NCBI GenBank assembly: GCA_029879665.1
Contig: JAOUPW010000011.1
Coordinates: 1 to 13,180, forward strand
DNA: 13,180 nucleotides
Direction of reading: 5' to 3'
From: Rhodospirillales bacterium
GTDB lineage: Bacteria; Pseudomonadota; Alphaproteobacteria; Rhodospirillales; JAOUPW01
In this document: positions 1-8,700 of the stretch, piece after piece
Position numbering within the stretch: the stretch's first letter is position 1
Layout of the letters: the number at the start of each line of letters is the position of its first letter
Program-made: the position numbers and the translations under genes
The notes under the pieces: generated by a model
What the model was told of the DNA's origin: nothing
The model's database searches: none
What the model saw: only the letters and a program-made list of their open reading frames with translations

Positions 1-1
1 T

Positions 2-820
2 GTCGGCGACATCGGCCCCGATACCGACTGGAGCGTCGCCCTCGCAGGGGCCGATGCCGTGGTGCATTTGGCCGCCCGGGTTCACGTCATGCGCGAACGC
101 GGGTCCGCGTCCGATACCCTTCACCAGCGCATCAATGTGGACGGCACCCGCCGCCTGGCGGAAGCTGCGGTGTCCGCCGGCGTCAAGCGGTTCGTTTTCC
201 TGAGTACCGTCAAGGTCAACGGAGAAAAAACCTGTGCCGTTCCCTTCACCGAGCGTGATCTGCCGGCCCCCCAAGGATCTTACGGAAAATCAAAATGGCA
301 GGCGGAACAAATCCTTACCGATCTCGCCGCACGTACCGGGCTCGAGGTGGTGATCCTCCGCTCGCCCCTGGTCTACGGGGAAGGCGTAAAGGGTAATTTT
401 CTCAGCCTGCTGCGGCTTGCTGTGGTCGGATTGCCGCTGCCGCTAGGCCACATCGACAACCGGCGCAGCATAATTTACCTTGGCAACCTGCTGGATATCA
501 TTATCCAATGCCTGACCCGGCGGGAAGCGGCGGGGCAAACGTACCTGGTCAGGGACGGCGAGGATGTTTCCACCTCCGGCCTGATCGACCACCTTGGCCA
601 TGCCCTTGGTCGCAAGGTCATGCTGGTGCCGGCGCCGCCCTTTCTTCTCCGTCTGCTGGGACTGATAACCGGCCGGCCGGCTGCCGCCCAGCGGCTACTT
701 GACTCGCTGGTGGTGGATGACGGAAAAATCCGCCGCGAACTGGGCTGGACCCCGCCCTATACCCTGGCGCGCGGCCTGAAAAATACGGCGGAATGGTATC
801 TCAGAACCCGTCGCCACTGA
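2..820 (+). CDS. NAD(P)-dependent sugar-nucleotide epimerase/reductase (extended SDR), 5'-truncated
   Basis: The reading frame is open to the left edge, so the N-terminus, including the first glycine-rich NAD-binding loop, lies outside the window; about 272 residues remain. Visible extended-SDR marks are the VVHLAA strand-4 motif (59-76), the catalytic-serine strand FVFLST (about 191-208), and the YxxxK pair, Tyr at 281-283 and Lys at 293-295 (YGKSK). Next come the substrate-side LRSPLVYG motif (about 358-381) and a NRRSIIYLGNL segment (about 460-490). This pattern fits UDP-glucose-4-epimerase-like enzymes. In O-antigen loci a close relative (WbpV/WbpK type) is a 4-reductase acting on the UDP-4-keto-6-deoxy-GlcNAc made by a WbpM-type dehydratase. 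The next gene, 27 nt downstream on the same strand, is exactly such a dehydratase, which supports that role. The exact product sugar (QuiNAc or FucNAc) cannot be told from this fragment. The family is sure; the substrate is inferred. Confidence 0.88.
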   Translation, partial: VGDIGPDTDWSVALAGADAVVHLAARVHVMRERGSASDTLHQRINVDGTRRLAEAAVSAGVKRFVFLSTVKVNGEKTCAVPFTERDLPAPQGSYGKSKWQAEQILTDLAARTGLEVVILRSPLVYGEGVKGNFLSLLRLAVVGLPLPLGHIDNRRSIIYLGNLLDIIIQCLTRREAAGQTYLVRDGEDVSTSGLIDHLGHALGRKVMLVPAPPFLLRLLGLITGRPAAAQRLLDSLVVDDGKIRRELGWTPPYTLARGLKNTAEWYLRTRRH

Positions 821-847
821 ATGAGAAACAAGGCATTATATTAAGAG

Positions 848-2764
848 ATGCTAAGCAGAATTCCCGCGCGCGGTTATATCGCCTTTATCCATGATATCTT
901 CATGGCCGGGGCTTCGTTCCTGTTGTCGCTGTACCTGCGGTTCGGAGAGGATTTCTCTTATTATACGGATCAGCTTCTGATCCAGGGAACGATTGCCTTT
1001 TCCCTCATCGCCGCCGGCGTCTTCTGGTTTATGGGACTTTACCGCGGCGTCTGGCGCTATGCCTCCATGAACGATTTGATCGCGATCACCCGGGCCGTCA
1101 GCATTGTCATCCTGATATTTCTGGCGACGATGTTCCTGTGGATCCGTCTGGAAAGCCTGCCCCGATCCATTCCATTCATCAACTGGTTCGTGCTGATGGC
1201 GTTGTTGGGCGGGCCCCGTTTTCTTTACCGGTTGTTCAAGGACCGGCGCATTGATTTCCACCTGGAACCGAACGCCCTCCGGCGCGTGCCCGTTCTTCTC
1301 GTCGGCGCCGGTGACAGCGCCGAACTGTTCATCCGCTCGCTGACCCGTTCAGCGGACGCCAATTACCGGGTTGTCGGCATTCTTTCGGAAACGGAGGGCC
1401 GGGTCGGGCGCCGCATTCACGGAGTCGGCGTTCTGGGCGTTGTATCCGAACTGAATGACGTGGTCCACCGGCTGGACCGCGAAGGCAACCGGCCGCAACG
1501 CTTGATTCTGACCAAGGATGATATGGACGGCGCGCTGGTCCGCAGCCTGCTGGACATCTCCGAGCAACTGGGCATGACCATATCCCGGCTGCCGCAGCTG
1601 ACGGATTTCAAAAGCGGTCTCGTCGACAATAAGGTGGAAGTCCGCCCCATCGCCCTTGAAGACCTTCTCGGCCGTCCGCAAACTCCCCTCGACCGGGATT
1701 CCATGCGGGCCCTGATCGAAAACAAGCGTGTCCTGATTACCGGCGCCGGTGGCAGCATCGGCGGCGAACTGGTGCGCCAGATCGCCGGGTTGCGGCCGGC
1801 TTCCCTGGTTCTGGTGGATAATTCGGAGTTCAATCTTTACGCCATCGATATGGAACTTGGGAATCTGGCACCTGATCTAGCGCGTCGCGCCCTGATCGCT
1901 GATGTCCGCGACCCGGACCGCATTGGGCGCCTGTTCAGAGACGTCCGGCCCGATCTCGTCTTTCATGCCGCGGCTTTGAAACATGTGCCGCTTGTCGAGG
2001 AAAACGTGATCGAAGGCCTGATGACCAACGCCGTCGGTTCGGCCAACGTCGCCGATGCCTGCGTCAGCGCCGGCGTCGGGATCATGGTACTGATCTCCAC
2101 CGACAAGGCCGTCAACCCGACCAGCGTCATGGGGGCGTCGAAACGGGTGGCGGAAAGTTATTGCCAGGCGCTGGACCGGAAGCATGCCGTCAAAGATTCC
2201 ACCCGCTTTGTTGCCGTCCGCTTCGGCAACGTGCTCGGCTCAACCGGATCGGTGGTGCCTTTGTTCCAGAAGCAGTTGGCCGCCGGCGGCCCGCTAACCG
2301 TGACCCACCCGGACATGAAGCGTTACTTCATGACCGTCCGCGAAGCCGTCGAATTGGTGCTTGAGGCTTCCGCCCTGGGCAGCGGCGGCAAACACCCGGA
2401 CGGCAATATTTTCGTCCTCGACATGGGCGAACCGGTGCGCATTTTCGATCTCGCCAACCAGGTCATCCGTCTCGCCGGGCTGGTCCCGGGCAAGGATATC
2501 AAGGTCGAGTTTATCGGCCTTAGGCCCGGAGAGAAGCTGTTCGAGGAAGTGTTCCACGACGGTGAAGCACTGGTGGCAACGGAGTATTCCGGCATTCTGC
2601 TGGCGGCCCCCAGGGCTGCGGATCTTAAGGAAATTACCCGCGCCATATCCGACCTGAAAGCCGCCTGCGAAGCCGACGACCAGGACCGGGCCCTTCAAAT
2701 CGTTCGCACCCTGGTGCCCGAATACCGCGTTTCTGGCGACAAACGCGAGCTCGCCGCTGGATAA
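848..2764 (+). CDS. Membrane-anchored UDP-GlcNAc 4,6-dehydratase, WbpM/CapD/FlaA1 family
   Basis: 638 residues, close to the usual length of full-size WbpM-type proteins. The N-terminus has four likely membrane helices (about 10-30, 45-65, 80-98, 106-121). A first Rossmann-like CoA-binding domain follows, with LVGAGDSAE at about 151-159. The catalytic SDR domain begins with the NAD loop TGAGGSIGGE (298-307). The catalytic set is Ser417, Met428 and Lys432: the usual SDR tyrosine is replaced by methionine, as described for WbpM (SMK instead of SYK). The C-terminal substrate region includes RFGNVLGS and LRPGEKLFEE. The family converts UDP-GlcNAc to UDP-4-keto-6-deoxy-HexNAc at the inner membrane, for O-antigen, capsule or glycan biosynthesis. 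The start is the first ATG that leaves helix 1 complete; its RBS is poor (AAGAG directly abuts the ATG; AAGG lies about 15 nt upstream). It sits 27 nt after the epimerase and is very probably co-transcribed with it. Confidence 0.93.
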   Translation: MLSRIPARGYIAFIHDIFMAGASFLLSLYLRFGEDFSYYTDQLLIQGTIAFSLIAAGVFWFMGLYRGVWRYASMNDLIAITRAVSIVILIFLATMFLWIRLESLPRSIPFINWFVLMALLGGPRFLYRLFKDRRIDFHLEPNALRRVPVLLVGAGDSAELFIRSLTRSADANYRVVGILSETEGRVGRRIHGVGVLGVVSELNDVVHRLDREGNRPQRLILTKDDMDGALVRSLLDISEQLGMTISRLPQLTDFKSGLVDNKVEVRPIALEDLLGRPQTPLDRDSMRALIENKRVLITGAGGSIGGELVRQIAGLRPASLVLVDNSEFNLYAIDMELGNLAPDLARRALIADVRDPDRIGRLFRDVRPDLVFHAAALKHVPLVEENVIEGLMTNAVGSANVADACVSAGVGIMVLISTDKAVNPTSVMGASKRVAESYCQALDRKHAVKDSTRFVAVRFGNVLGSTGSVVPLFQKQLAAGGPLTVTHPDMKRYFMTVREAVELVLEASALGSGGKHPDGNIFVLDMGEPVRIFDLANQVIRLAGLVPGKDIKVEFIGLRPGEKLFEEVFHDGEALVATEYSGILLAAPRAADLKEITRAISDLKAACEADDQDRALQIVRTLVPEYRVSGDKRELAAG

Positions 2765-2770
2765 TCCCTG

Positions 2771-2798
2771 TTGTTTCGGCGGCTAAGTCTGGTATACC
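2771..2798 (+). promoter_or_regulatory. Candidate sigma-70 promoter for purH
   Basis: A TTGTTT box (2771-2776) is followed after 16 bases by TATACC (2793-2798), 42 bases before the preferred purH start. The matches to consensus are modest (3/6 and 4/6). I propose it because gene function changes abruptly here, from surface glycan to purine synthesis, and purH would be expected to have its own promoter. No terminator-like hairpin was seen between the two genes, so read-through is also possible. Confidence 0.3.
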
Positions 2799-2840
2799 CC
2801 CATATGTAATCAGCCTGAAATGACTGAAGAGCCTTTCCCA

Positions 2841-4412
2841 ATGTCGCAAAAAATTCATCGCGCCTTAATTTCCGTTTCCAACAAGACCGGCCTGGCCGAA
2901 CTTGGCCGTTTCCTGGTTGAGAACGATGTTGAAATCCTGTCCACCGGCGGTTCCGCCAAGGCCCTTCGCGACGCCGGCGTTTCTGTGGTGGACGTTTCTG
3001 ATTTTACAGGCTTTCCTGAAATTATGGACGGCCGCGTCAAGACCCTGCAGCCGGCCATTCACGGCGGCCTTCTGGCCGTGCGCGACAACGACGAACACCT
3101 GGCCGCCATGCGCACCCACAACATCGAGCCCATCGACCTGCTGGTGGTGAACCTGTATCCCTTCGAGGAAACCGTGGCCGGGGGTGCGGATTTCGAGGAG
3201 TGCGTTGAAAATATCGACATCGGCGGCCCGGCCCTGATCCGGGCTGCGGCCAAGAACCATGCCTACGTTACGGTGATTGTGGAGCCCGAGGACTATGACC
3301 GGCTGATGGGCGAAATGACCGCGGGCAAGGGCGCCACGACCACGGAGTTCCGCAAGGAAATGGCGGCCAAGGCCTATGGCCGTACCGGCGCCTATGACGC
3401 CGCCATCAGCGGCTGGTTCGAGGGCCGGCTGGATCAGCATTTCCCCTCCCGCGCGGTTTTCGCGGGAAAGCTCTACCAGACCATGCGCTACGGTGAAAAC
3501 CCGCATCAGGCAGCGGCCTTCTACACCAACGGCGAGGCCCGGCCCGGCGTCGCCACCGCCCGGCAATTGCAAGGCAAGGACCTCAGCTACAACAACCTCA
3601 ACGATACCGACGCCGCCTTCGAGCTGGTTGCCGAATTCGAGGACACCGCCTGTGCCATCATCAAACATGCCAACCCCTGTGGCGTCGCCGTCGCCGGTTC
3701 TTTAAAAGAGGCCTACCTCAAGGCGCTGGCATGTGATTCGGAAAGCGCCTTTGGCGGCATCATCGCGCTCAACCGCACCCTGGACGGCGAGACGGCGGAA
3801 GAGATCGTCAAGATTTTTACCGAGGTCATCATCGCCCCCGACATTGACGCCGCGGCAAAAGAAATTCTCGCCACCAAGAAAAACCTTCGCGTGCTCACCA
3901 CCGGCGGCATGCCCGACCCCACCGCCGCCGGCACGACCGTCAAGACGCTGGCCGGCGGCTTTCTGTTGCAGGGACGGGACAATGCGGTTTTCGGCGAGGA
4001 GCTCAAGGTTGTTACCCAACGCCAGCCGACGGACCAGGAGATGGCCGACCTCAAATTCGCCTTCACCATCTGCAAGCACGTTAAATCCAACGCCATCGTC
4101 TATGCCAAGAACGGCGCCACCGTCGGGGTCGGCGCCGGCCAGATGAGCCGGGTTAATTCATCGCGCATCGCCGCCTGGAAAGCGGAAGATGCGGCGAAAG
4201 CGGCGGGCGACGACAAAAGCTGGGCGATCGGGTCGGTGGTCGCATCGGACGCCTTCTTTCCCTTTGCCGACGGCCTGTTGGCGGCGGCCGAAGCCGGCGC
4301 CACGGCGGTGATCCAGCCGGGCGGCAGCATGCGCGACGCGGAAGTGATCGCGGCGGCGGATGAAAAGGGGCTCGCCATGGTGATGACCGGAATGCGTCAC
4401 TTCCGTCACTGA
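2841..4412 (+). CDS. purH: Bifunctional AICAR formyltransferase / IMP cyclohydrolase PurH
   Basis: PurH catalyses the last two steps of de novo IMP synthesis in the cytoplasm: formylation of AICAR with 10-formyl-THF, then ring closure. The protein is 523 residues from this start, matching the family (about 520-530). The N-terminal MGS-like cyclohydrolase domain (about 1-150) shows [13 protein letters not shown], the [14 protein letters not shown] segment and NLYPF. The C-terminal transformylase domain carries YGENPHQ, the catalytic Lys-His pair within KHANPCG (codons 3663-3668), SAFGGI and the terminal RHFRH. An in-frame ATG at 2820 would add seven residues. I prefer 2841 because GAAGAG (2826-2831) lies 9 nt upstream of it, whereas 2820 has no Shine-Dalgarno. 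The gene ends just before a strong terminator. It is convergent with the next gene. Confidence 0.97.
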   Translation: MSQKIHRALISVSNKTGLAELGRFLVENDVEILSTGGSAKALRDAGVSVVDVSDFTGFPEIMDGRVKTLQPAIHGGLLAVRDNDEHLAAMRTHNIEPIDLLVVNLYPFEETVAGGADFEECVENIDIGGPALIRAAAKNHAYVTVIVEPEDYDRLMGEMTAGKGATTTEFRKEMAAKAYGRTGAYDAAISGWFEGRLDQHFPSRAVFAGKLYQTMRYGENPHQAAAFYTNGEARPGVATARQLQGKDLSYNNLNDTDAAFELVAEFEDTACAIIKHANPCGVAVAGSLKEAYLKALACDSESAFGGIIALNRTLDGETAEEIVKIFTEVIIAPDIDAAAKEILATKKNLRVLTTGGMPDPTAAGTTVKTLAGGFLLQGRDNAVFGEELKVVTQRQPTDQEMADLKFAFTICKHVKSNAIVYAKNGATVGVGAGQMSRVNSSRIAAWKAEDAAKAAGDDKSWAIGSVVASDAFFPFADGLLAAAEAGATAVIQPGGSMRDAEVIAAADEKGLAMVMTGMRHFRH

Positions 4413-4446
4413 CCACAATTTAAATTATATCTGCGGAACAATCAGC

Positions 4447-4468
4447 GGGGCCTTCGGGCCCCTTTTTT
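4447..4468 (+). terminator. Intrinsic terminator of purH with a UUCG tetraloop
   Basis: A perfect 6-bp G+C stem (4447-4452 with 4457-4462) closes a TTCG loop on a C-G pair, an especially stable tetraloop. Six T residues follow (4463-4468). It lies 34 bases after the purH stop. On the - strand the hairpin is not followed by a T run, so it is oriented to stop purH transcription. It may only weakly stop the convergent transporter transcript, whose stop codon lies 3 bases to its right. Confidence 0.92.
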
Positions 4469-4471
4469 ATT

Positions 4472-5755
4472 TCAACTTCTTACGTCGGGCACGCCGCGCA
4501 GGAGCAAGATGCCGGCGATTAAAAAAACCAGGATAACGGCCATGCCGGCGCGTTGGCTTTCAAAGATACCGGTGATCAAGCCCAGCAGGGCCGGGCCGAG
4601 AAACGCCGTCGCCTTACCGGAAAGCGCATAAAGCCCGAACATTTCCGTGTGCAGACCATCGGGCGCCATGTGCGCCATCATGGATCTGCTGGCCGCCTGC
4701 GCCGGCCCGACAAACAAGCCCAACGGCAGTCCGAACACCCAGAACAATGTTTTCGTCGGCACCATCAACACCGCCGCGCCCAGCACCGTAAGACAGCCGA
4801 GCGCAATCAGGATGGTCCGCTTGGGACCGATCCAGTCGTCGACCCAGGCGAAAGCGGCAGCGCCGAAGCCGGCAGTCACGTTCATGCCGATGCCAAACAG
4901 AATCAGTTCTTCGAAGTCCATGCCGAACGTGCCGGCGGCATAAATGCCGCCGAAGGTAAACAGCGTGGTCAAACCGTCGGTGTAGATCATGCGCGCCAGC
5001 AAAAAGCGTGCGATGGAAGCGTACTGGTGAATTTGGGCGAAGGTTCCCCGGAGCGTGTTCAACCCACGGCGCACCGAGTCCATGAACGATATTCCCGACG
5101 CCGGAACGTCGGGAGTGAACAGAAAAAAGGGCAACGAAAAGACGGCGAACCAGACCGCGACCAGCGGCCCGATGGCGCGGATGTTTTCCGAGTTCGCCTT
5201 GCTCAATCCAAACCAGGGCGTTTCCGTTTGCACCAAGGCAATTAGCGTCAGCACCAGACAGGCAAGGCCGCCCACATACCCCAGCCCCCAACCCAGGCCG
5301 GAAACCCGGCCCATATGGTGGCGCCCGGCCAGATCGGGCAGCATGGAATTATAAAAAACCATGCCCATTTCAAATGAAAAGTTGGCAAGGGCGACAACAA
5401 TCAGCGTCCAGATCACATGGGACGGGTCGGGTTCGGCGAACCACAACATCCCGGTGGCAACGACGCAACACGCGGTAAAGGCGAACACCCAGGGCTTGCG
5501 CCGGCCGGCATGATCAGCGATGGCGCCCAGCACCGGACCGGCGAAAGCCACCGCCAGCGCTGAGGCACTGAGCGCATAGCCCCAGGCCTCGGTTCCCGAC
5601 ACCGGGTCGGCGGCGATGGCCTTTTCAAAATAAGCGGCAAAGACGAAAGTGGTGATGACGGTGGGAAAGGCGGAATTGGCCCAGTCATAAAAGGCCCAGG
5701 CCGCCAGCGCCGAAAGCCGGGCGCCACCCTTGGGAATAAGGTTGTTTTCAAGCAT
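4472..5755 (-). CDS. MFS transporter, UMF1 / Atg22-like family
   Basis: 427 residues, hydrophobic throughout, with about 12 predicted membrane segments. Near the N-terminus AWAFYDWANSAF (19-30) and the following PTVITTFVFAAYF are the hallmark of the UMF1 (unknown major facilitator) family, related to the yeast vacuolar amino-acid effluxer Atg22. A motif-A-like loop DHAGRRKPW (81-89) sits between helices 2 and 3. It is an inner-membrane permease. Family members are mostly uncharacterised, so the substrate is unknown. The gene begins 13 nt after the stop of the NAD-glutamate dehydrogenase on the same strand, and no Shine-Dalgarno is visible before its ATG, so translation probably depends on coupling to the upstream gene. 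That neighbourhood makes an amino acid or related metabolite a reasonable guess, but only a guess. Confidence 0.9.
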   Translation of the reverse strand: MLENNLIPKGGARLSALAAWAFYDWANSAFPTVITTFVFAAYFEKAIAADPVSGTEAWGYALSASALAVAFAGPVLGAIADHAGRRKPWVFAFTACCVVATGMLWFAEPDPSHVIWTLIVVALANFSFEMGMVFYNSMLPDLAGRHHMGRVSGLGWGLGYVGGLACLVLTLIALVQTETPWFGLSKANSENIRAIGPLVAVWFAVFSLPFFLFTPDVPASGISFMDSVRRGLNTLRGTFAQIHQYASIARFLLARMIYTDGLTTLFTFGGIYAAGTFGMDFEELILFGIGMNVTAGFGAAAFAWVDDWIGPKRTILIALGCLTVLGAAVLMVPTKTLFWVFGLPLGLFVGPAQAASRSMMAHMAPDGLHTEMFGLYALSGKATAFLGPALLGLITGIFESQRAGMAVILVFLIAGILLLRGVPDVRS

Positions 5756-5768
5756 TATTACGATATCG

Positions 5769-8700
5769 TTACGAACTTGCCGGCGGATCCGCCAGAGCCC
5801 GAAGCTGGCGGCTGGCGACCGCGATCATGGACAGATCATCGATTTCAGTCCCCCACAGCTCTGACAACAAGCCTTCCGTCCGCTCGATCGCCGGGCCGTT
5901 CCGTTCCGTCCACAGGGCGATCGCCTTGTCCGGATCGGTTTCCTTGCCGCAGAAATCGAGCACCTGTGCGGCCAGCGCAAGCTGGTGGCCGTTGATCTCT
6001 TCGATCTGGGCGGCGAGAGCCAATTGCTGCCAATGGCCGTCGGCTTCCAGCTTTTCGGCGGCGGCGCGTAACCGGCCCAATCGGAACCGGGTGCCGACGG
6101 CGAAATACAACCGCGCCAGGTCTTCCACTTTCCGTTTTCGTCCCGAGGCCAGACGGACCACATCGCAACCAGCGCCCAGATTGACAAGGCCGGCAATGCG
6201 TAGGCTCAGGTCTTCGGGCACGCCGTCGTTTTTATAAATCTGCGCCCGTTCATGCAGATCATCACGATAATGGGTGGGCAGAAAACTTTCCAATCCGGCG
6301 GCCAGCGCGCCTACGCCGTCCCGGAACTCAGCGATATTGGCGCCGATGTCTAGCGGCCGGGAACCGTTGCGCAAAAACCAGATCGTAGCCCGTTCGATCA
6401 GGGTGTTTATTTTTATAAGCATGGCCGTCTGGGTCGGCGCCGGCACAAGATTATCCAGACTCTCAATCGCCGTCCACAGGGGGCGCAGCTGGAAAACTTC
6501 ACGCGTGATAGTGTAGGCGCGGGCGATATCGCCCGGGCGCATGCCCGTTTTTTCCATCATCTGATTGACGAAGGTTCCGCCGACGCGGTTGATCAGGCTG
6601 TTGGTGACACGGGTGGCGATGATTTCACTGCGCAGGCGGTGACTGGCAATTTCTTTCTTATAATCTTTCTGCAGGGGAGTGGGAAAATAGCGAATCAAAT
6701 CTTCGTTCAGGAACTTATCTTCGGAAATCGTGGAATGGATAAGTTCATCATAGAGCCAGATCTTGGCATAAGACATCAGGACCGCCATCTCCGGACTGGA
6801 CAGCGTCAGTTTCGCTTTTGCGCGTTCTTCCAGGGTTTCGTCGTCGGGCAGGAATTCTACCGCCCGGTTGAGCAGGTCGGCCCGTTCCAGCATCCGCATC
6901 AGCCTCACCTGATTGTCCAGATCTTCGTGCCCGTAGGCCTTGAGAAGAGAGATCGCCTGGGTTTGCGAATAGTTGTCCCAAAGCACAAGGTCGGCGACCT
7001 CGTCAGTCATCTTTGCCAACAAGCTGTTGCGCTTCTTGACTGTCAGCTTCCCGGCGATTACCGCCTGGTCGAGAAGGATTTTGATGTTGACTTCGTGGTC
7101 GGAACAATCGACGCCGGCGGAATTGTCGATGGCATCCATATACAGGCGGCCGCCGCCAAGCGCGAATTCGATGCGGCCCCTTTGCGTCACCCCCAGATTG
7201 GCGCCTTCGCCAATAACACGGCAACGCAGATCACTGGCGTTGACGCGGACATCGTCGTTGGTGCGGTCACCCACATCGACGTTGCTTTCGTCCGTTTCCT
7301 TAATGTAGGTGCCGATGCCGCCTAACCACATCAAATCGGCATTTGACTGCAGCAGATAGCGGATCAGTTCATTGGGCGTAACTTCATCGCGGATGATGGC
7401 GAATCTTTTTTTGATTTGCGGCGTCAGCTTGATGATCTTTGCCGAGCGATCAAAAACACCGCCGCCCTTCGAAATCAGAGCCGGATTGTAATCGTTCCAA
7501 CCCGAACGGGGCATTTCGAACAGCCGATTGCGTTCAGCCAGGCTTTTTTTCGGATCGGGATCGGGATCAATGAAGATGTGAAGATGATTAAAAGCAGCGA
7601 TCAGTTTGATATGCGGGGACAGCAGCATGCCGTTGCCGAAGACATCGCCGGACATATCGCCGACGCCGACAACCGTGAAATCATGGGCCTGGATATTAAT
7701 ACCGAAATCGCGGAAATGGCGCTTCACGGATTCCCAGGCACCGCGCGCGGTGATTCCCATTTTCTTATGATCGTAACCGACGCTGCCCCCCGATGCGAAA
7801 GCGTCGCCGAGCCAGAAATCGTAGTCCGCGGATATTTCATTGGCGATATCGGAAAACGTTGCCGTTCCCTTGTCGGCGGCGACCACCAGATAAGGATCGT
7901 CCTCGTCCCGGCGAACCACGTTTTTCGGCGGCGCCACCTTGCCCAACTTCAGATTATCGGTGATATCCAGCAGTCCGCGGATGAGCGTCTGATAACACGC
8001 GATCCCTTCCTTTTGCATCGCTTCGCGGCCACCTTCGGCCGGCGGTTGTTTGACGACGAAGCCGCCCTTGGACCCTACCGGCACGATGACCGCGTTTTTG
8101 ACCTGTTGCGCCTTGACCAGTCCCAGAATTTCCGTGCGGAAATCTTCCCGCCGGTCGGACCAGCGCAGTCCGCCGCGCGCAACTTTGCCAAAGCGCAGAT
8201 GAATGCCTTCAACCCTCGGGCTATAGACGAAAATTTCCCGGAACGGCCGGGGCAGGGGCAGACCTTCGATTTCTTTCGAATTCAGCTTGAACGAGATGTA
8301 AGTTTTGAAATTTCCGCGTTCATCCTGTTGGAAATAATTGGTCCGGAGCGTATTATCCACCAGATTGATGAACCGCCGCAGAATGCGGTCTTCGTCGGCG
8401 CTGGCGACCATATCGAGGCTGCCTTTAAGCGCATTCCGAATAACCTTGGCGCGCTTTTCCGATCCTTTGCTCTTCGCCGGATCGAAGAGAGTCAAAAACA
8501 GGTCTACGATCAGCCGGCTTATTTCCGGATTGTTATTGAGCGCCTGTTCCATATAGGTCTGCGAAAAACTGGCCCCGGCCTGGCGCAGGTATTTGCTGTA
8601 GGCGCGAAGCACGCAGACTTCCCGGCAGGGGAGCCCGGCGCGGATGACCAGCGCGTTGAAACTGTCGCTTTCGACATCGCCGCGCCAGACCCGCAGAAAA

